A stretch of DNA of 64,000 nt from Ptiloglossa arizonensis (GCF_051014685.1 NW_027478459.1:1384079-1448078); one strand, 5' to 3'; counted from the stretch's first letter, positions 28,301-43,380 are shown. Notes: a model not told the origin generated them from the sequence alone. Translations and numbers: made by a program.

Positions 28301-31300
28301 CTCGAAACCAATAACTGGAATGTCCCAGGGTAAAAGTACACACACCTTTGTAATCGGGCGAGTTTCTACTTTCAGATACAACAGGAATTTCTCGAGTTCG
28401 TCAATCCGTTCGCGAGATATGGGAGTTTGAAGTTAAGGAATGGTTGAGAAACCATCAAAATTTTCGCTGGTCTGATACTCGAAACCAATAACTGGAATGG
28501 CCTAGGGGAAAAGTACACACACCATTGTAATCGGGCGAGTTTCTACTTTCAGATACAACAGGAATTTCTCGAGTTCGTCAATCCGTTCGCGAGATATGGG
28601 AGTTTGAAGTTAAGGAATGGTTGAGAAACCATCAAAATTTTCGCTGGTCTGATACTCGAAACCAATAACTGGAATGGCCTAGGGGAAAAGTACACACACC
28701 ATTGTATTCTGGCGAGTTTCTACTTTCAGATGCAACAGGAATTTCTCGAGTTGGTCAATCCGTTCGCTAGATGTGGGAGTTTGAAGTTAAGGAATGGTTG
28801 AGAAACCATCAAAATTTTCACTGGTCTGATACTCGAAACCAATAACTGGAATGGCCTATGAGAAAAGTACACACACCATTGTATTCGGGCGAGTTTCTAC
28901 TTTCAGATGCAACTGGAATTTCTCGAGTTCGTCAATCCGTTCGGGAGATATGGGAGTTTGAAGTTAAGGAATGGTTGAGAGACCATCAAAGTCTTCGCAA
29001 GTCTGATACTCGAAACCAATAACTACTATGGCCTAGGGCAAAAATGCACATACCGTTGTAACCGGGCGAGTTTCTGCTTTCAGATGCAATAGGACATTCT
29101 CGAGTTCGTCAATCCGTACGCGAGATATGTAAGTGTGAAGTTAAGGAATGGTTGAGAAACAATCAAAATTTTCACAAGTCTGATAATCGAAACCAATAAC
29201 TACAATGGCCTAGGGGAAAAATACACATACCGTTGTAATCGGGCGAGTTTCTACTTTCAGATGCAGCAAGAATTTCTCGAGTTCGTCAATCCGTTCGCGA
29301 GAAATGGGAGTTTGATGTTAAGGAATGGTTGAGAAACAATCAAAATTTTAGCTGCCTTGATACTCGAAACCAATAACTGGAATGGCCCAGGGTAAAAGTA
29401 CACACACCTTTGTAATCGGGTGAGTTTCTACTTTCAGATACAACAGGAATTTCTCGAGTTCGTCAATCCGTTCGCGAGATATGGGAGTTTGAAGTTAAGG
29501 AATGGTTGAGAAACCATCAAAATTTTCGCTGGTCTGATACTCGAAACCAATAACTGGAATGGCCTAGGGGAAAAGTACACACACCATTGTATTCGGGCGA
29601 GTTTCTACTTTCAGATGCAACAGGAATTTCTCCAGTTCGTCAATCCGTTCGCGAGATGTGGGAGTTTGAAGTTAAGGAATGGTTGAGAAACCATCAAAAT
29701 TTTCGCTGGTCTGATACTCGAAACCAATAACTGGAATGGCCTAGGGGAAAAGTACACACACCATTGTATTCGGGCGAGTTTCTACTTTCAGATGCAACAG
29801 GAATTTCTCCAGTTCGTCAATCCGTTCGCGAGATGTGGGAGTTTGAAGTTAAGGAATGGTTGAGAAACCATCAAAATTTTCGCTGGTCTGATACTCGAAA
29901 CCAATAACTGGAATGGCCTAGGAGAAAAGTACACACACCATTGTATTCGGGCGAGTTTCTACTTTCAGATGCAACAGGAATTTCTCGAGTTCGTAAATCC
30001 GTTTGCGAGAAATGGGAGTTTGAATTTAAGGAATGGTTGAGAGACCATCAAAATCTTCGCAAGTCTGATACTCGAAACCAATAACTGGAATTGCCTAGGG
30101 GAAAAGTACACATACCGTTGTAATCGGGGGAGTTTCTACTTTCAGATGCAACAGGAATTTCTCGAGTTCGTCAATCCGTTCGCGAGAAATGGGAGTTTGA
30201 AGTTAAGGAATGGTTGAGAAACCATCAAAATTTTCGCTGGCTTGATACTCGAAACCAATAACTAGAATGGCCTAGGGTAAAAGTACACACACCTTTGTAA
30301 CCGGGCGAGTTTCTGCTTTCAGATGCAATAGGAATTTCTCGAGTTCGTCAATCCGTTCGCGAGAAATGGGAGTTTGAAGTTAAGGAATGGTTGAGAAACC
30401 ATCAAAATTTTCGCAAGTCTGATACTCGAAACCAATAACTACTATGGCCTAGGGCAAAAATGCACATACCGTTGTAACCGGGCGAGTTTCTGCTTTCAGA
30501 TGCAATAGGAAATTCTCGAGTTCGTCAATCCGTTCGCGAGAAATGGTAGTTTGAAGTTAAGGAATGGTTGAGAGACCATCAAAATCTTCGCAAGTCTGAT
30601 ACTCGAAACCGATAACTACTATGGCCTAGGGCAAAAATGCACATACCGTTGTAACCGGGCGAGTTTCTGCTTTCAGATGCAATAGGAAATTCTCGAGTTC
30701 GTCAATCCGTACGCGAGATATGTAAGTGTGAAGTTAAGGAATGGTTGAGAAACAATCAAAATTTTCACAAGTCTGATAATCGAAACCAATAACTACAATG
30801 GCCTAGGGGAAAAATACACATACCGTTGTAATCGGGCGAGTTTCTACTTTCAGATGCAGCAAGAATTTCTCGAGTTCGTCAATCCGTTCGCGAGAAATGG
30901 GAGTTTGATGTTAAGGAATGGTTGAGAAACAATCATAATTTTCGCAAGTCTGATACACGAAACAATTAACTACAATGGCCTAGTGGAAAAATACACATAC
31001 CGTTGTAATCGGGCGAGTTTCTGCTTTCAGATGCAATAGGAAATTCTCGAGTTCGTCAATCCGTTCGCGAGATATGGAAGTGTGAAGTTAAGGATTGGTT
31101 GAGAAACCATCAAAATTTTCGCATGTCTGATACTCGAAACCAATTACTGGAATTGCCTAGGGGAAAAGTACACATGCCGTTGTAATCGGGGGAGTTTCTA
31201 CTTTCAGATGCAACAGGAATTTCTCGAGTTCGTCAATCCGTTCGCGAGAAATGTGAGTTTGAAGTTAAGGAATGGTTGAGAAACCATCAAAATTTTCGCT

Positions 31301-34300
31301 GGCTTGATACTCGAAACCAATAACTGGAATGGCCTAGGGTAAAAGTACACACACCTTTGTAACCGGGCGAGTTTCTGCTTTCAGATGCAATAGGAATTTC
31401 TCGAGTTCGTCAATCCGTTCGCGAGAAATGGGAGTTTGAAGTTAAAGAATGGTTGAGAAACCATCAAAATTTTCGCAAGTCTGATACTCGAAACCAATAA
31501 CTACTATGGCCTAGGGCAAAAATGCACATACCGTTGTAACCGGGCGAGTTTCTGGTTTCAGATGCAATAGGAAATTCTCGAGTTCGTCAATCCGTTCGCG
31601 AGATATGGAAGTGTGAAGTTAAGGAATGGTTGAGAAACCATCATGGTTATCGCAAGTCTGATACTGGAAACCAATAACTGGAATGGCCTAGGGGAAAAGT
31701 ACACATACCATTGTATTCAGGCGAGTTTCTACTTTCAGATGCAACAGGAATTTCTCGAGTTCGTCAATCCGTTCGCGAGAAATGGGAGTTTGAAGTTAAG
31801 GAATGGTTGAGAAACCATCAAAATTTTCGCTGGCTTGATACTCGAAACCAATAACTGGAATGGCCTAGGGTAAAAGTACACACACCTTTGTAACCGGGCG
31901 AGTTTCTGCTTTCAGATGCAATAGGAATTTCTCGAGTTCGTCAATCCGTTCGCGAGAAATGGGAGTTTGAAGTTAAGGAATGGTTGAGAAACCATCAAAA
32001 TTTTCGCAAGTCTGATACTCGAAACCAATAACTACTATGGCCTAGGGCAAAAATGCACATACCGTTGTAACCGGGCGAGTTTCTGCTTTCAGATGCAATA
32101 GGAAATTCTCGAGTTCGTCAATCCGTTCGCGAGAAATGGTAGTTTGAAGTTAAGGAATGGTTGAGAGACCATCAAAATCTTCGCAAGTCTGATACTCGAA
32201 ACCGATAACTACTATGGCCTAGGGCAAAAATGCACATACCGTTGTAACCGGGCGAGTTTCTGCTTTCAGATGCAATAGGAAATTCTCGAGTTCGTCAATC
32301 CGTACGCGAGATATGTAAGTGTGAAGTTAAGGAATGGTTGAGAAACAATCAAAATTTTCACAAGTCTGATAATCGAAACCAATAACTACAATGGCCTAGG
32401 GGAAAAATACACATACCGTTGTAATCGGGCGAGTTTCTACTTTCAGATGCAGTAAGAATTTCTCGAGTTCGTCAATCCGTTCGCGAGAAATGGGAGTTTG
32501 ATGTTAAGGAATGGTTGAGAAACAATCATAATTTTCGCAAGTCTGATACACGAAACAATTAACTACAATGGCCTAGTGGAAAAATACACATACCGTTGTA
32601 ATCGGGCGAGTTTCTGCTTTCAGATGCAATAGGAAATTCTCGAGTTCGTCAATCCGTTCGCGAGATATGGAAGTGTGAAGTTAAGGATTGGTTGAGAAAC
32701 CATCAAAATTTTCGCATGTCTGATACTCGAAACCAATTACTGGAATTGTCTAGGGGAAAAGTACACATGCCGTTGTAATCGGGGGAGTTTCTACTTTCAG
32801 ATGCAACAGGAATTTCTCGAGTTCGTCAATCCGTTCGCGAGAAATGTGAGTTTGAAGTTAAGGAATGGTTGAGAAACCATCAAAATTTTCGCTGGCTTGA
32901 TACTCGAAACCAATAACTGGAATGGCCTAGGGTAAAAGTACACACACCTTTGTAACCGGGCGAGTTTCTGCTTTCAGATGCAATAGGAATTTCTCGAGTT
33001 CGTCAATCCGTTCGCGAGAAATGGGAGTTTGAAGTTAAAGAATGGTTGAGAAACCATCAAAATTTTCGCAAGTCTGATACTCGAAACCAATAACTACTAT
33101 GGCCTAGGGCAAAAATGCACATACCGTTGTAACCGGGCGAGTTTCTGGTTTCAGATGCAATAGGAAATTCTCGAGTTCGTCAATCCGTTCGCGAGATATG
33201 GAAGTGTGAAGTTAAGGAATGGTTGAGAAACCATCATGGTTATCGCAAGTCTGATACTCGAAACCAATAACTGGAATGGCCTAGGGGAAAAGTACACATA
33301 CCATTGTATTCAGGCGAGTTTCTGCTTTCAGATGCAACAGGAATTTCTCGAGTGCGTCAATCCGTTCGCGAGAAATGGGAGTTTGAATTTAAGGAATGGT
33401 TGAGAAATCATCGAAATTTTTGCAAGTCTGATACTCGAAACCAATAACTACAAAGGCCTAGGGGAAAAGTACACATACCGTTATCATCGGGCGACATTCT
33501 ACTTTCACATGCAACAGGAATTTCTCGAGTTCGTCGATCCGTTCGCGAGATATGGGAGTTTGAAGTTAAGGAATGGTTGAGAAACCATCAAAATTTTCGC
33601 TGGCTTGATACTCGAAACCAATAACTGGAATGGCCTAGGGTAAAAGTACACACACCATTGTAATCGGGCGAGTTTCTACTTTCAGATACAACAGGAATTT
33701 CTCGAGTTCGTCAATCCGTTCGCGAGATATGGGAGTTTGAAGTTAAGGAATGGTTGAGAAACCATCAAAATTTTCGCTGGCTTGATACTCGAAACCAATA
33801 ACTGGAGTGGCCTAGGGTAAAAGTACACACACCATTGTAATCGGGCGAGTTTCTACTTTCAGATACAACAGGAATTTCTCGAGTTCGTCAATCCGTTCGC
33901 GAGATATGGGAGTTTGAAGTTAAGGAATGGTTGAGAAACCATGAAAATTTTCGCTGGTCTGATACTCGAAACCAATAACTGGAATGGCCTAGGGGAAAAG
34001 TACACACACCATTGTATTCTGGCGAGTTTCTACTTTCAGATGCAACAGGAATTTCTCGAGTTGGTCAATCCGTTCGCGAGATGTGGGAGTTTGAAGTTAA
34101 GGAATGGTTGAGAAACCATCAAAATTTTCACTGGTCTGATACTCGAAACCAATAACTGGAATGGCCTATGAGAAAAGTACACTCACCATTGTATTCGGGC
34201 GAGTTTCTACTTTCAGATGCAACGGGAATTTCTCGAGTTCGTCAATCCGTTCGGGAGATATGGGAGTTTGAAGTTAAGGAATGGTTGAGAGACCATCAAA

Positions 34301-34890
34301 GTCTTCGCAAGTCTGATACTCGAAACCAATAACTACTATGGCCTAGGGCAAAAATGCACATACCGTTGTAACCGGGCGAGTTTCTGCTTTCAGATGCAAT
34401 AGGAAATTCTCGAGTTCGTCAATCCGTACGCGAGATATGTAAGTGTGAAGTTAAGGAATGGTTGAGAAACAATCAAAATTTTCACAAGTCTGATAATCGA
34501 AACCAATAACTACAATGGCCTAGGGGAAAAATACACATACCGTTGTAATCGGGCGAGTTTGTACTTTCAGATGCAGCAAGAATTTCTCGAGTTCGTCAAT
34601 CCGTTCGCGAGAAATGGGAGTTTGATGTTAAGGAATGGTTGAGAAACAATCAAAATTTTAGCTGCCTTGATACTCGAAACCAATAACTGGAATGTCCCAG
34701 GGTAAAAGTACACACACCTTTGTAATCGGGCGAGTTTCTACTTTCAGATACAACAGGAATTTCTCGAGTTCGTCAATCCGTTCGCGAGATATGGGAGTTT
34801 GAAGTTAAGGAATGGTTGAGAAACCATCAAAATTTTCGCTGGTCTGATACTCGAAACCAATAACTGGAATGGCCTAGGGGAAAAGTACAC
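25380..34890 (+). repeat. Nested 9-, 27- and 36-monomer duplications
   Basis: A block with the rare variant CATCATGGTTATCGC occurs at 26863, 31642 and 33235. The spacings are 4779 (27 x 177) and 1593 (9 x 177), and their sum of 6372 is 36 x 177. The 36-monomer spacing also holds for TTATCATCGGGCGACATTCT (27109 and 33481), for AGAAAAGTACACTCACC (27799 and 34171) and for TTTTAGCTGCCTTGATAC (28291 and 34663, measured at TGCC). About 3.1 kb (25.4-28.5 kb) thus recurs at 31.75-34.9 kb, and a nine-monomer part of it is tandemly doubled at about 30.15-33.3 kb. Boundaries are approximate. Confidence 0.85.
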
Positions 34891-34899
34891 ACACCATTG

Positions 34900-37800
34900 T
34901 ATTCGGGCGAGTTTCTACTTTCAGATGCAACAGGAATTTCTCGAGTTCGTCAATCCGTTCGCGAGATATGGGAGTTTGAAGTTAAGGAATGGTTGAGAAA
35001 CCATCAAAATTTTCGCTGGTCTGATACTCGAAACCAATAACTGGAATGGCCTAGGGGAAAAGTACACACACCATTGTATTCGGGCGAGATTCTACTTTCA
35101 GATGCAACAGGAATTTCTCCAGTTCGTCAATCCGTTCGCGAGATGTGGGAGTTTGAAGTTAAGGAATGGTTGAGAAACCATCAAAATTTTCGCTGGTCTG
35201 ATACTCGAAACCAATAACTGGAATGGCCTAGGGGAAAGTACACACACCATTGTATTCGGGCGAGTTTCTACTTTCAGATGCAACAGGAATTTCTCCAGTT
35301 CGTCAATCCGTTCGCGAGATGTGGGAGTTTGAAGTTAAGGAATGGTTGAGAAACCATCAAAATTTTCGCTGGTCTGATACTCGAAACCAATAACTGGAAT
35401 GGCCTAGGAGAAAAGTACACACACCATTGTATTCGGGCGAGTTTCTACTTTCAGATGCAACAGGAATTTCTCGAGTTCGTAAATCCGTTTGCGAGAAATG
35501 GGAGTTTGAATTTAAGGAATGGTTGAGAGACCATCAAAATCTTCGCAAGTCTGATACTCGAAACCGATAACTACTATGGCCTAGGGCAAAAATGTACATA
35601 CCGTTGTAACCGGGCGAGTTTCTACTTTCAGATGCAACAGGAATTTCTCGAGTTCGTCAATCCGTTCGCGAGATATGGGAGTTTGATGTTAAGGAATGGT
35701 TGAGATACCATCAAAATTTTCGCAAGTCTGATACTCGTAACCGATAACTACTATGGCCTAGGGCAATAATGCACATACCGTTGTAACCGGGCGAGTTTCT
35801 GCTTTCAGATGCAATAGGAAATTCTCGAGTTCGTCAATCCGTACGCGAGATATGTCAGTGTAAAGTTAAGGAATGGTTGAGAAACCATCAAAATTAACGC
35901 AAGTCTGATACTCGAAACCAATAACTGGAATGGCCTACGGGAAAAGTACACATACCATTGTAATCGGGCGAGTTTCTGCTTTCAGATGCAACAGGAAATA
36001 ATCGAGTTCGTCAATCCGTTCGCGAGATATGGGAGTTTGAAGTAAAGGAATGGTTGAGAAACCATCAAAATTATCGCAAGTCTGATACTCGAAACCAATA
36101 ACTGGAATGGCCTAGGGGAAAGTACACATACCATTGTAATCGGATGAGTTTCTACTTTCAGATGCAACAGGAATTTCTCGAGTTCGTCAATCCGTACGCG
36201 AGATATGTAAGTGTGAAGTTAAGGAATGGTTGAGAAACAATCAAAATTTTCACAAGTCTGATAATCGAAACCAATAACTACAATGGCCTAGGGGAAAAAT
36301 ACACATACCGTTGTAATCGGGCGAGTTTGTACTTTCAGATGCAGCAAGAATTTCTCGAGTTCGTCAATCCGTTCGCGAGATATGGGAGTTTGAAGTTAAG
36401 GAATGGTTGAGAAACCATGAAAATTTTCGCTAGTCTGATACTCGAAACCAATAACTGTCATGGCCTAGGGGAAAAGTACACACACCATTGTATTCTGGCG
36501 AGTTTCTACTTTCAGATGCAACAGGAATTTCTCGAGTTGGTCAAACCGTTCGCGAGATGTGGGAGTTTGAAGTTAAGGAATGGTTGAGAAACCATCAAAA
36601 TTTTCACTGGTCTGATACTCGAAACCAATAACTGGAATGGCCTATGAGAAAAGTACACTCACCATTGTATTCGGGCGAGTTTCTACTTTCAGATGCAACG
36701 GGAATTTCTCGAGTTCGTCAAACCGTTCGGGAGATATTGGAGTTTGAAGTTAAGGAATGGTTGAGAGACCATCAAAGTCTTCGCAAGTCTGATACTCGAA
36801 ACCAATAACTACTATGGCCTAGGGCAAAAATGCACATACCGTTGTAACCGGGCGAGTTTCTGCTTTCAGATGCAATAGGAAATTCTCGAGTTCGTCAATC
36901 CGTACGCGAGATATGTAAGTGTGAAGTTAAGGAATGGTTGAGAAACAATCAAAATTTTCACAAGTCTGATAATCGAAACCAATAACTACAATGGCCTAGG
37001 GGAAAAATACACATACCGTTGTAATCGGGCGAGTTTGTACTTTCAGATGCAGCAAGAATTTCTCGAGTTCGTCAATCCGTTCGCGAGAAATGGGAGTTTG
37101 ATGTTAAGGAATGTTTGAGAAACAATCAAAATTTTAGCTGCCTTGATACTCGAAACCAATAACTGGAATGTCCCAGGGTAAAAGTACACACACCATTGTA
37201 TTCGGGCGAGTTTCTACCTTCAGATGCAACAGGAATTTCTCGAGTTCGTCAATCCGTTCGCGAGATATGGGAGTTTGAAGTTAAGGAATGGTTGAGAAAC
37301 CATCAAAATTTTCGCTGGTCTGATACTCGAAACCAATAACTGGAATGGCCTAGGGGAAAAGTACACACACCATTGTATTCGGGCGAGTTTCTACTTTCAG
37401 ATGCAACAGGAATTTCTCCAGTTCGTCAATCCGTTCGCGAGATGTGGGAGTTTGAAGTTAAGGAATGGTTGAGAAACCATCAAAATTTTCGCTGGTCTGA
37501 TACTCGAAATCAATAACTGGAATGGCCTAGGAGAAAAGTACACACACCATTGTATTCGGGCGAGTTTCTACTTTCAGATGCAACAGGAATTTCTAGAGTT
37601 CGTAAATCCGTTTGCGAGAAATGGGAGTTTGAATTTAAGGAATGGTTGAGAGACCATCAAAATCTTCGCAAGTCTGATACTCGAAACCAATAACTGGAAT
37701 GGCCTAGGGGAAAGTACACATACCATTGTAATCGGGCGAGTTTCTACTTTCAGATGCAACAGGAATTTCTCGAGTTCGTCAATCCGTTCGCGAGATATGG

Positions 37801-40800
37801 GAGTTTGAATTTAAGGAATGGTTAAGAAACCATCAAAATTTTCGCAAGTCTGTTACTCGAAACCAATAACTACTATGGCCTATGGCAAAAATTCACATAC
37901 CGTTGCAACCGCGCAAGTTTCTGCTTTCAGATGCAACAAGAAATTCTCGAGTTCGTCAATCCGTTCGCGAGATATGGGAGTTTGATGTTAAGGAATGGTT
38001 GAGAGACCATCAAAATCTTCGCAAGTCTGATACTCGAAACCAATAACTACTATGGCCTAGGGCAAAAATGCACATACCGTTGTAACCGGGCGAGTTTCTG
38101 CTTTCAGATGCAATAGGAAATTCTCGAGTTCGTCAATCCGTTCGCGAGATATGGAAGTGTGAAGTTAAGGATTGGTTGAGAAACCATCAAAATTTTCGCT
38201 GGCTTGATACTCGAAACCAATAACTGGAATGGCCTAGGGTAAAAGTACACACACCATTGTAATCGGGCTAGTTTCTACTTTCAGATGCAACAGGAATTTC
38301 TCGAGTTCGTCAATCCGTTCGCGAGAAATGGGAGTTTGAAGTTAAGGAATGGTAGAGAAACCATCAAAATTTTCGCAAGTCTGATACTCGAAACCAATAA
38401 CTACAATGGCCTAGGGGAAAAATACACATACCGTTGTAATCGGGCGAGTTTCTACTTTCAGATGCAACAGGAATTTCGCGAGTTCGTCAATCCGTTCGCG
38501 AGAAATGGGAGTTTGATGTTAAGGAATGGTTGAGAAATCATCAAAATTTTCGCAAGTCTGATACTCGAAACCAATAACTACAAAGGCCTAGGGGAAAAGT
38601 ACGCATACCGTTGTAATCGGGCGACATTCTACTTTTACATGCAACAGGAATTTCTCGAGTTCGTCGATCCGTTCGCGAGATATGGGAGTTTGAAGTTAAG
38701 GAATGGTTGAGAAACCATCAAAATTTTCGCTGGCTTGATACTCGAAACCAATAACTGGATTGGCCTAGGGTAAAAGTACACACACCATTGTAATCGGGCG
38801 ATTTTCTACTTTCAGATACAACAGAAATTTCTCGAGTTCGTCAATCCGTTCGCGAGTTATGTAAGTGTGAAGTTAAGGAATGGTTGAGAAACCATCATGG
38901 TTATCGCAAGTCTGATACTCGAAACCAATAACTGGAATGGCCTAGGGGAAAAGTACACATACCATTGTAATCGGGCGAGTTTCTGCTCTCAGATGCAACT
39001 GGAATTTCTCGAGTTCGTCAATCCGTTCGCGAGAAATGGGAGTTTGAAGTTAAGGAATGGTTGAGAAACCATCAAAATTTTCGCAAGTCTGTTACTTGAA
39101 ACCAATAACTACCATGGCCTAGGGCAAAAATGCACATACCTTTGTAACCGGGCGAGTTTCTGCTTTCAGATGCTGTAGGAAATTCTCGAGTTCGTCAATC
39201 CGTTCACGAGATATGTAAGTGTGAAGTTAAGGAATGGTTGTGGAACCATCAAAATTATCGCAAATCTGATACTCGAAACCAATAACTGGAATGGCCTAGG
39301 GGAAAAGTACACACACCATTGTATTCAGGCGAGTTTCTGCTTTCAGATGCAACAGGAATTTCTCGAGTGCGTCTATCCGTTCGCGAGATATGGGAGTTTG
39401 AAGTTAAGGAATGGTTGAGAAACCATCAAAATTTTCGCTGGTCTGTTACTCGAAACCAATAACTGGAATGGCCTAGGGGAAAAGTACACACACCACTGTA
39501 TTCTGGCGAGTTTCTACTTTCAGATGCAACAGGAATTTCTCGAGTTGGTTAATCCGTTCGCGAGATGTGGGAGTTTGAAGTTAAGGAATGGTTGAGAAAC
39601 CATCAAAATTTTCACTGGTCTGATACTCGAAACCAATAACTGGAATGGCCTATGAGAAAAGCACACACACCATTGTATTCGGGCGAGTTTCTACTTTCAG
39701 ATGCAACAGGAATTTCTCGAGTTCGTCAATCCGTTCGGGAGATATGGGAGTTTGAAGTTAAGGAATGGTTGAGAGACCATCAAAATCTTCGCAAGTCTGA
39801 TACTCGAAACCAATAACTACTATGGCCTAGGGCAAAAATGCACATACCGTTGTAACCGGGCGAGTTTCTGCTTTCAGATGCAATAGGAAATTCTCGAGTT
39901 CGTCAATCCGTACGCGAGATATGTAAGTGTGAAGTTAAGGAATGGTTGAGAAACAATCAAAATTTTCACAAGTCTGATAATCGAAACCAATAACTACAAT
40001 GGCCTAGGGGAAAAATACACATACCGTTGTAATCGGGCGAGCTTCTACTTTCAGATGCAGCAAGAATTTCTCGAGTTCGTCAATCCGTTCGCGAGAAATG
40101 GGAGTTTGATGTTAAGGAATGGTTGAGAAACAATCAAAATTTTCGCAAGTCTGATACTCGAAACCAATTACTACTATGGCCTAGGGCAATAATGCACATA
40201 CCGTTGTAACCGGGCGAGTTTCTACTTTCAGATGCAACAGGAATTTCTCGAGTTCGTCAATCCGTTCGCGAGATATGGGAGTTTGAAGTTAAGGAATGGT
40301 TGAGAAACCATCAAAATTTTCGCAAGTCTGATACTCGAAACCAATAACTACTATGGCCTAGTGCAATAATGCACATACCGTTGTAACCGGGCGAGATTCT
40401 GCTTTCAGATGCAATAGGAAATTCTCAAGTTCGTCAATCCGTTCGCGCGATATGTAAGTGTAAAGTTAAGGAATGGTTGAGAAACCATCAAAATTAACGC
40501 AAGTCTGATACTCGAAACCAATAACTGGAATGGCCTACGGGAAAAGTACACATACCATTGTAATCGGGCGAGTTTCTGCTTTCAGATGCAACAGGAAATA
40601 ATCGAGTTCGTCAATCCGTTCGCGAGATATGGGAGTTTGAAGTAAAGGAATGGTTGAGAAACCATCAAAATTATCGCAAGTCTGATACTCGAAACCAATA
40701 ACTGGAATGGCCTAGCGGAAAGTACACATACCATTGTAATCGGGCGAGTTTCTACTTTCAGATGCAACAGGAATTTCTCGAGTTCGTCAATCCGTTCGCG

Positions 40801-43380
40801 AGATATGGGAGTTTGAATTTAAGGAATGGTTAAGAAACCATCAAAATCTTCGCAAGTCTGATACTCGAAACCAATAACTACTATGGCCTAGGGCAAAAAT
40901 GCACATACCGTTGTAACCGGGCGAGTTTCTGCTTTCAGATGCAATAGGAACTTCTCGAGTTCGTCAATCCGTTCGCGAGATATGGAAGTGTGAAGTTAAG
41001 GATTGGTTGGGAAACCATCAAAATTATCGCAAGTCTGTTACTCGAAACCAATAACTTCTATGGCCTATGGCAAAAATGCACATACCGTTGTAACCGCGCG
41101 AGTTTCTGCTTTTAGATGCAACAAGAAATTCTCGAGTTCGTCAATCCGTTCGCGAGATATGAGAGTTTGATGTTAAGGAATGGTTGAGAGACCATCAAAA
41201 TCTTCGCAAGTCTGATACTCGAAACCAATAACTACTATGGCCTAGGGCAAAAATGCACATACCGTTGTAACCGGGCGAGTTTCTGCTTTCAGATGCAATA
41301 GGAACTTCTCGAGTTCGTCAATCCGTTCGCGAGATATGGAAGTGTGAAGTTAAGGATTGGTTGAGAAACCATCAAAATTTTCGCAAGTCTGATACTCGAA
41401 ACCAATAAGTGGAATTGCCTAGGGGAAAAGTACACATACCGTTGGAATCGGGGGAGTTTCTACGTTCAGATGCAACAGGAATTGCTCGAGTTCGTCAATC
41501 CGTTCGCGAGAAATGGGAGTTTGATGTTAAGGAATGGTTGAGAAATCATCAAAATTTTCGCAAGTCTGATACTCGAAACCAATAACTACAAAGGCCTAGG
41601 GGAAAAGTACGCATACCGTTGTAATCGGGCGACATTCTACTTTTACATGCAACAGGAATTTCTCGAGTTCGTCGATCCGTTCGCGAGATATGGGAGTTTG
41701 AAGTTAAGGAATGGTTGAGAAACCATCAAAATTTTCGCTGGCTTGATACTCGAAACCAATAACTGGATTGGCCTAGGGTAAAAGTACACACACCATTGTA
41801 ATCGGGCGAGTTTCTACTTTCAGATACAACAGGAATATCTCGAGTTCGTCGATCCGTTCGCGAGTTATGGGAGTTTGAAGTTAAGGAATGGTTGAGAAAC
41901 CATCAAAATTTTCGCTGGCTTGATACTCGAAACCAATAACTGGAATGGCCTAGGGTAAAAGTACACACACCATTGTAATCGGGCTAGTTTCTACTTTCAG
42001 ATGCAACAGGAATTTCTCGAGTTCGTCAATCCGTACGCGAGAAATGGGAGTTTGAAGTTAAGGAATGGTAGAGAAACCATCAAAATTTTCGCAAGTCTGA
42101 TACTCGAAACCAATAACTACAATGGCCTAGGGGAAAAATACACATACCGTTGTAATCGGGCGAGTTTCTACTTTCAGATGCAACAGAAATTTCTCGAGTT
42201 CGTCAATCCTTTCGCGAGTTATGTAAGTGTGAAGTTAAGGAATGGTTGAGAAACCATCATGGTTATCGCAAGTCTGATACTCGAAACCAATAACTGGAAT
42301 GGCCTAGGGGAAAAGTACACATACCATTGTAATCGGGCGAGTTTCTGCTCTCAGATGCAAGTGGAATTTCTCGAGTTCGTCAATCCGTTCGCGAGAAATG
42401 GGTGTTTGAAGTTAAGGAATGGTTGAGAAACCATCAAAATTTCACAAGTCTGTTACTCGAAACCAATAACTACTATGGCCTAGGGCAAAAATGCACATAC
42501 CGTTGTAACCGGGCGAGTTTCTGCTTTCAGATGCTATAGGAAATTCTCGAGTTCGTCAATCCGTTCGCGAGATATGTAAGTGTGAAGTTAAGGAATGGTT
42601 GAGGAACCATCAAAATTATCGCAAGTCTGATACTCGAAACCAATAACTGGAGTGGCCTACGGGAAAAGTACACATACCATTGTAATCTGGCGAGTTTCTA
42701 CTTTCAGATGCAAAAAGAATTTCTCGAGTTCGTCAATCCGTTCGCGAGAAATGGGAGTTTGAAGTTAAGGAATGGTTGAGAAACCATCAAAATTTTCGCA
42801 AGTCTGTTACTGGAAACCAATAACTACCATGGCCTAGGGCAAAAATGCACATACCGTTGTAACCGGGCGAGTTTCTGCTTTCAGATGCTGTAGGAAATTC
42901 TCGAGTTCGTCAATCCGTTCGCGAGATATGTAAGTGTGAAGTTAAGGAATGGTTGAGGAACCATCAAAATTATCGCAAGTCTGATACTCGAAACCAATAC
43001 CTGGAATGGCCTAGGGGAAAAGTACACACACCATTGTATTCAGGCGAGTTTCTGCTTTCAGATGCAACAGGAATTTCTCGAGTGCGTCAATCCGTTCGCG
43101 AGAAATGGGAGTTTGAATTTAAGGAATGGTTGAGAAATCATCGAAATTTTTGCAAGTCTGATACTCGAAACCAATATCTGGAATGGCCTAGGGGAAAAGT
43201 ACACACACCATTGTATTCTGGCGAGTTTCTACTTTCAGATGCAACAGGAATTTCTCGAGTTGGTCAATCCGTTCGCGAGATGTGGGAGTTTGAAGTTAAG
43301 GAATGGTTGAGAAACCATCAAAATTTTCACTGGTCTGATACTCGTAACCAATAACTGGAATGGCCTATGAGAAAAGCACA
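34900..43380 (+). repeat. Satellite with partial, shuffled HOR units
   Basis: Pieces of the upstream HORs recur with less regular spacing. The AGAAAAGTACACTCACC monomer reappears at 36647, 2476 bp after 34171 (14 monomers minus 2 bp). The ACGCATACCGTTG monomer lies at 38601 and 41609, 3008 bp apart (17 monomers minus 1 bp). A CAGGAAATAATCGAG monomer lies near 35992 and 40592. Small deletions start to accumulate here. Confidence 0.7.

Noticed and set aside
42953..43354. 133-codon ORF in the satellite
   Set aside because: It spans two to three monomers whose usual CAATAAC stop was changed to CAATACC or CAATATC; it is a translation of the satellite.
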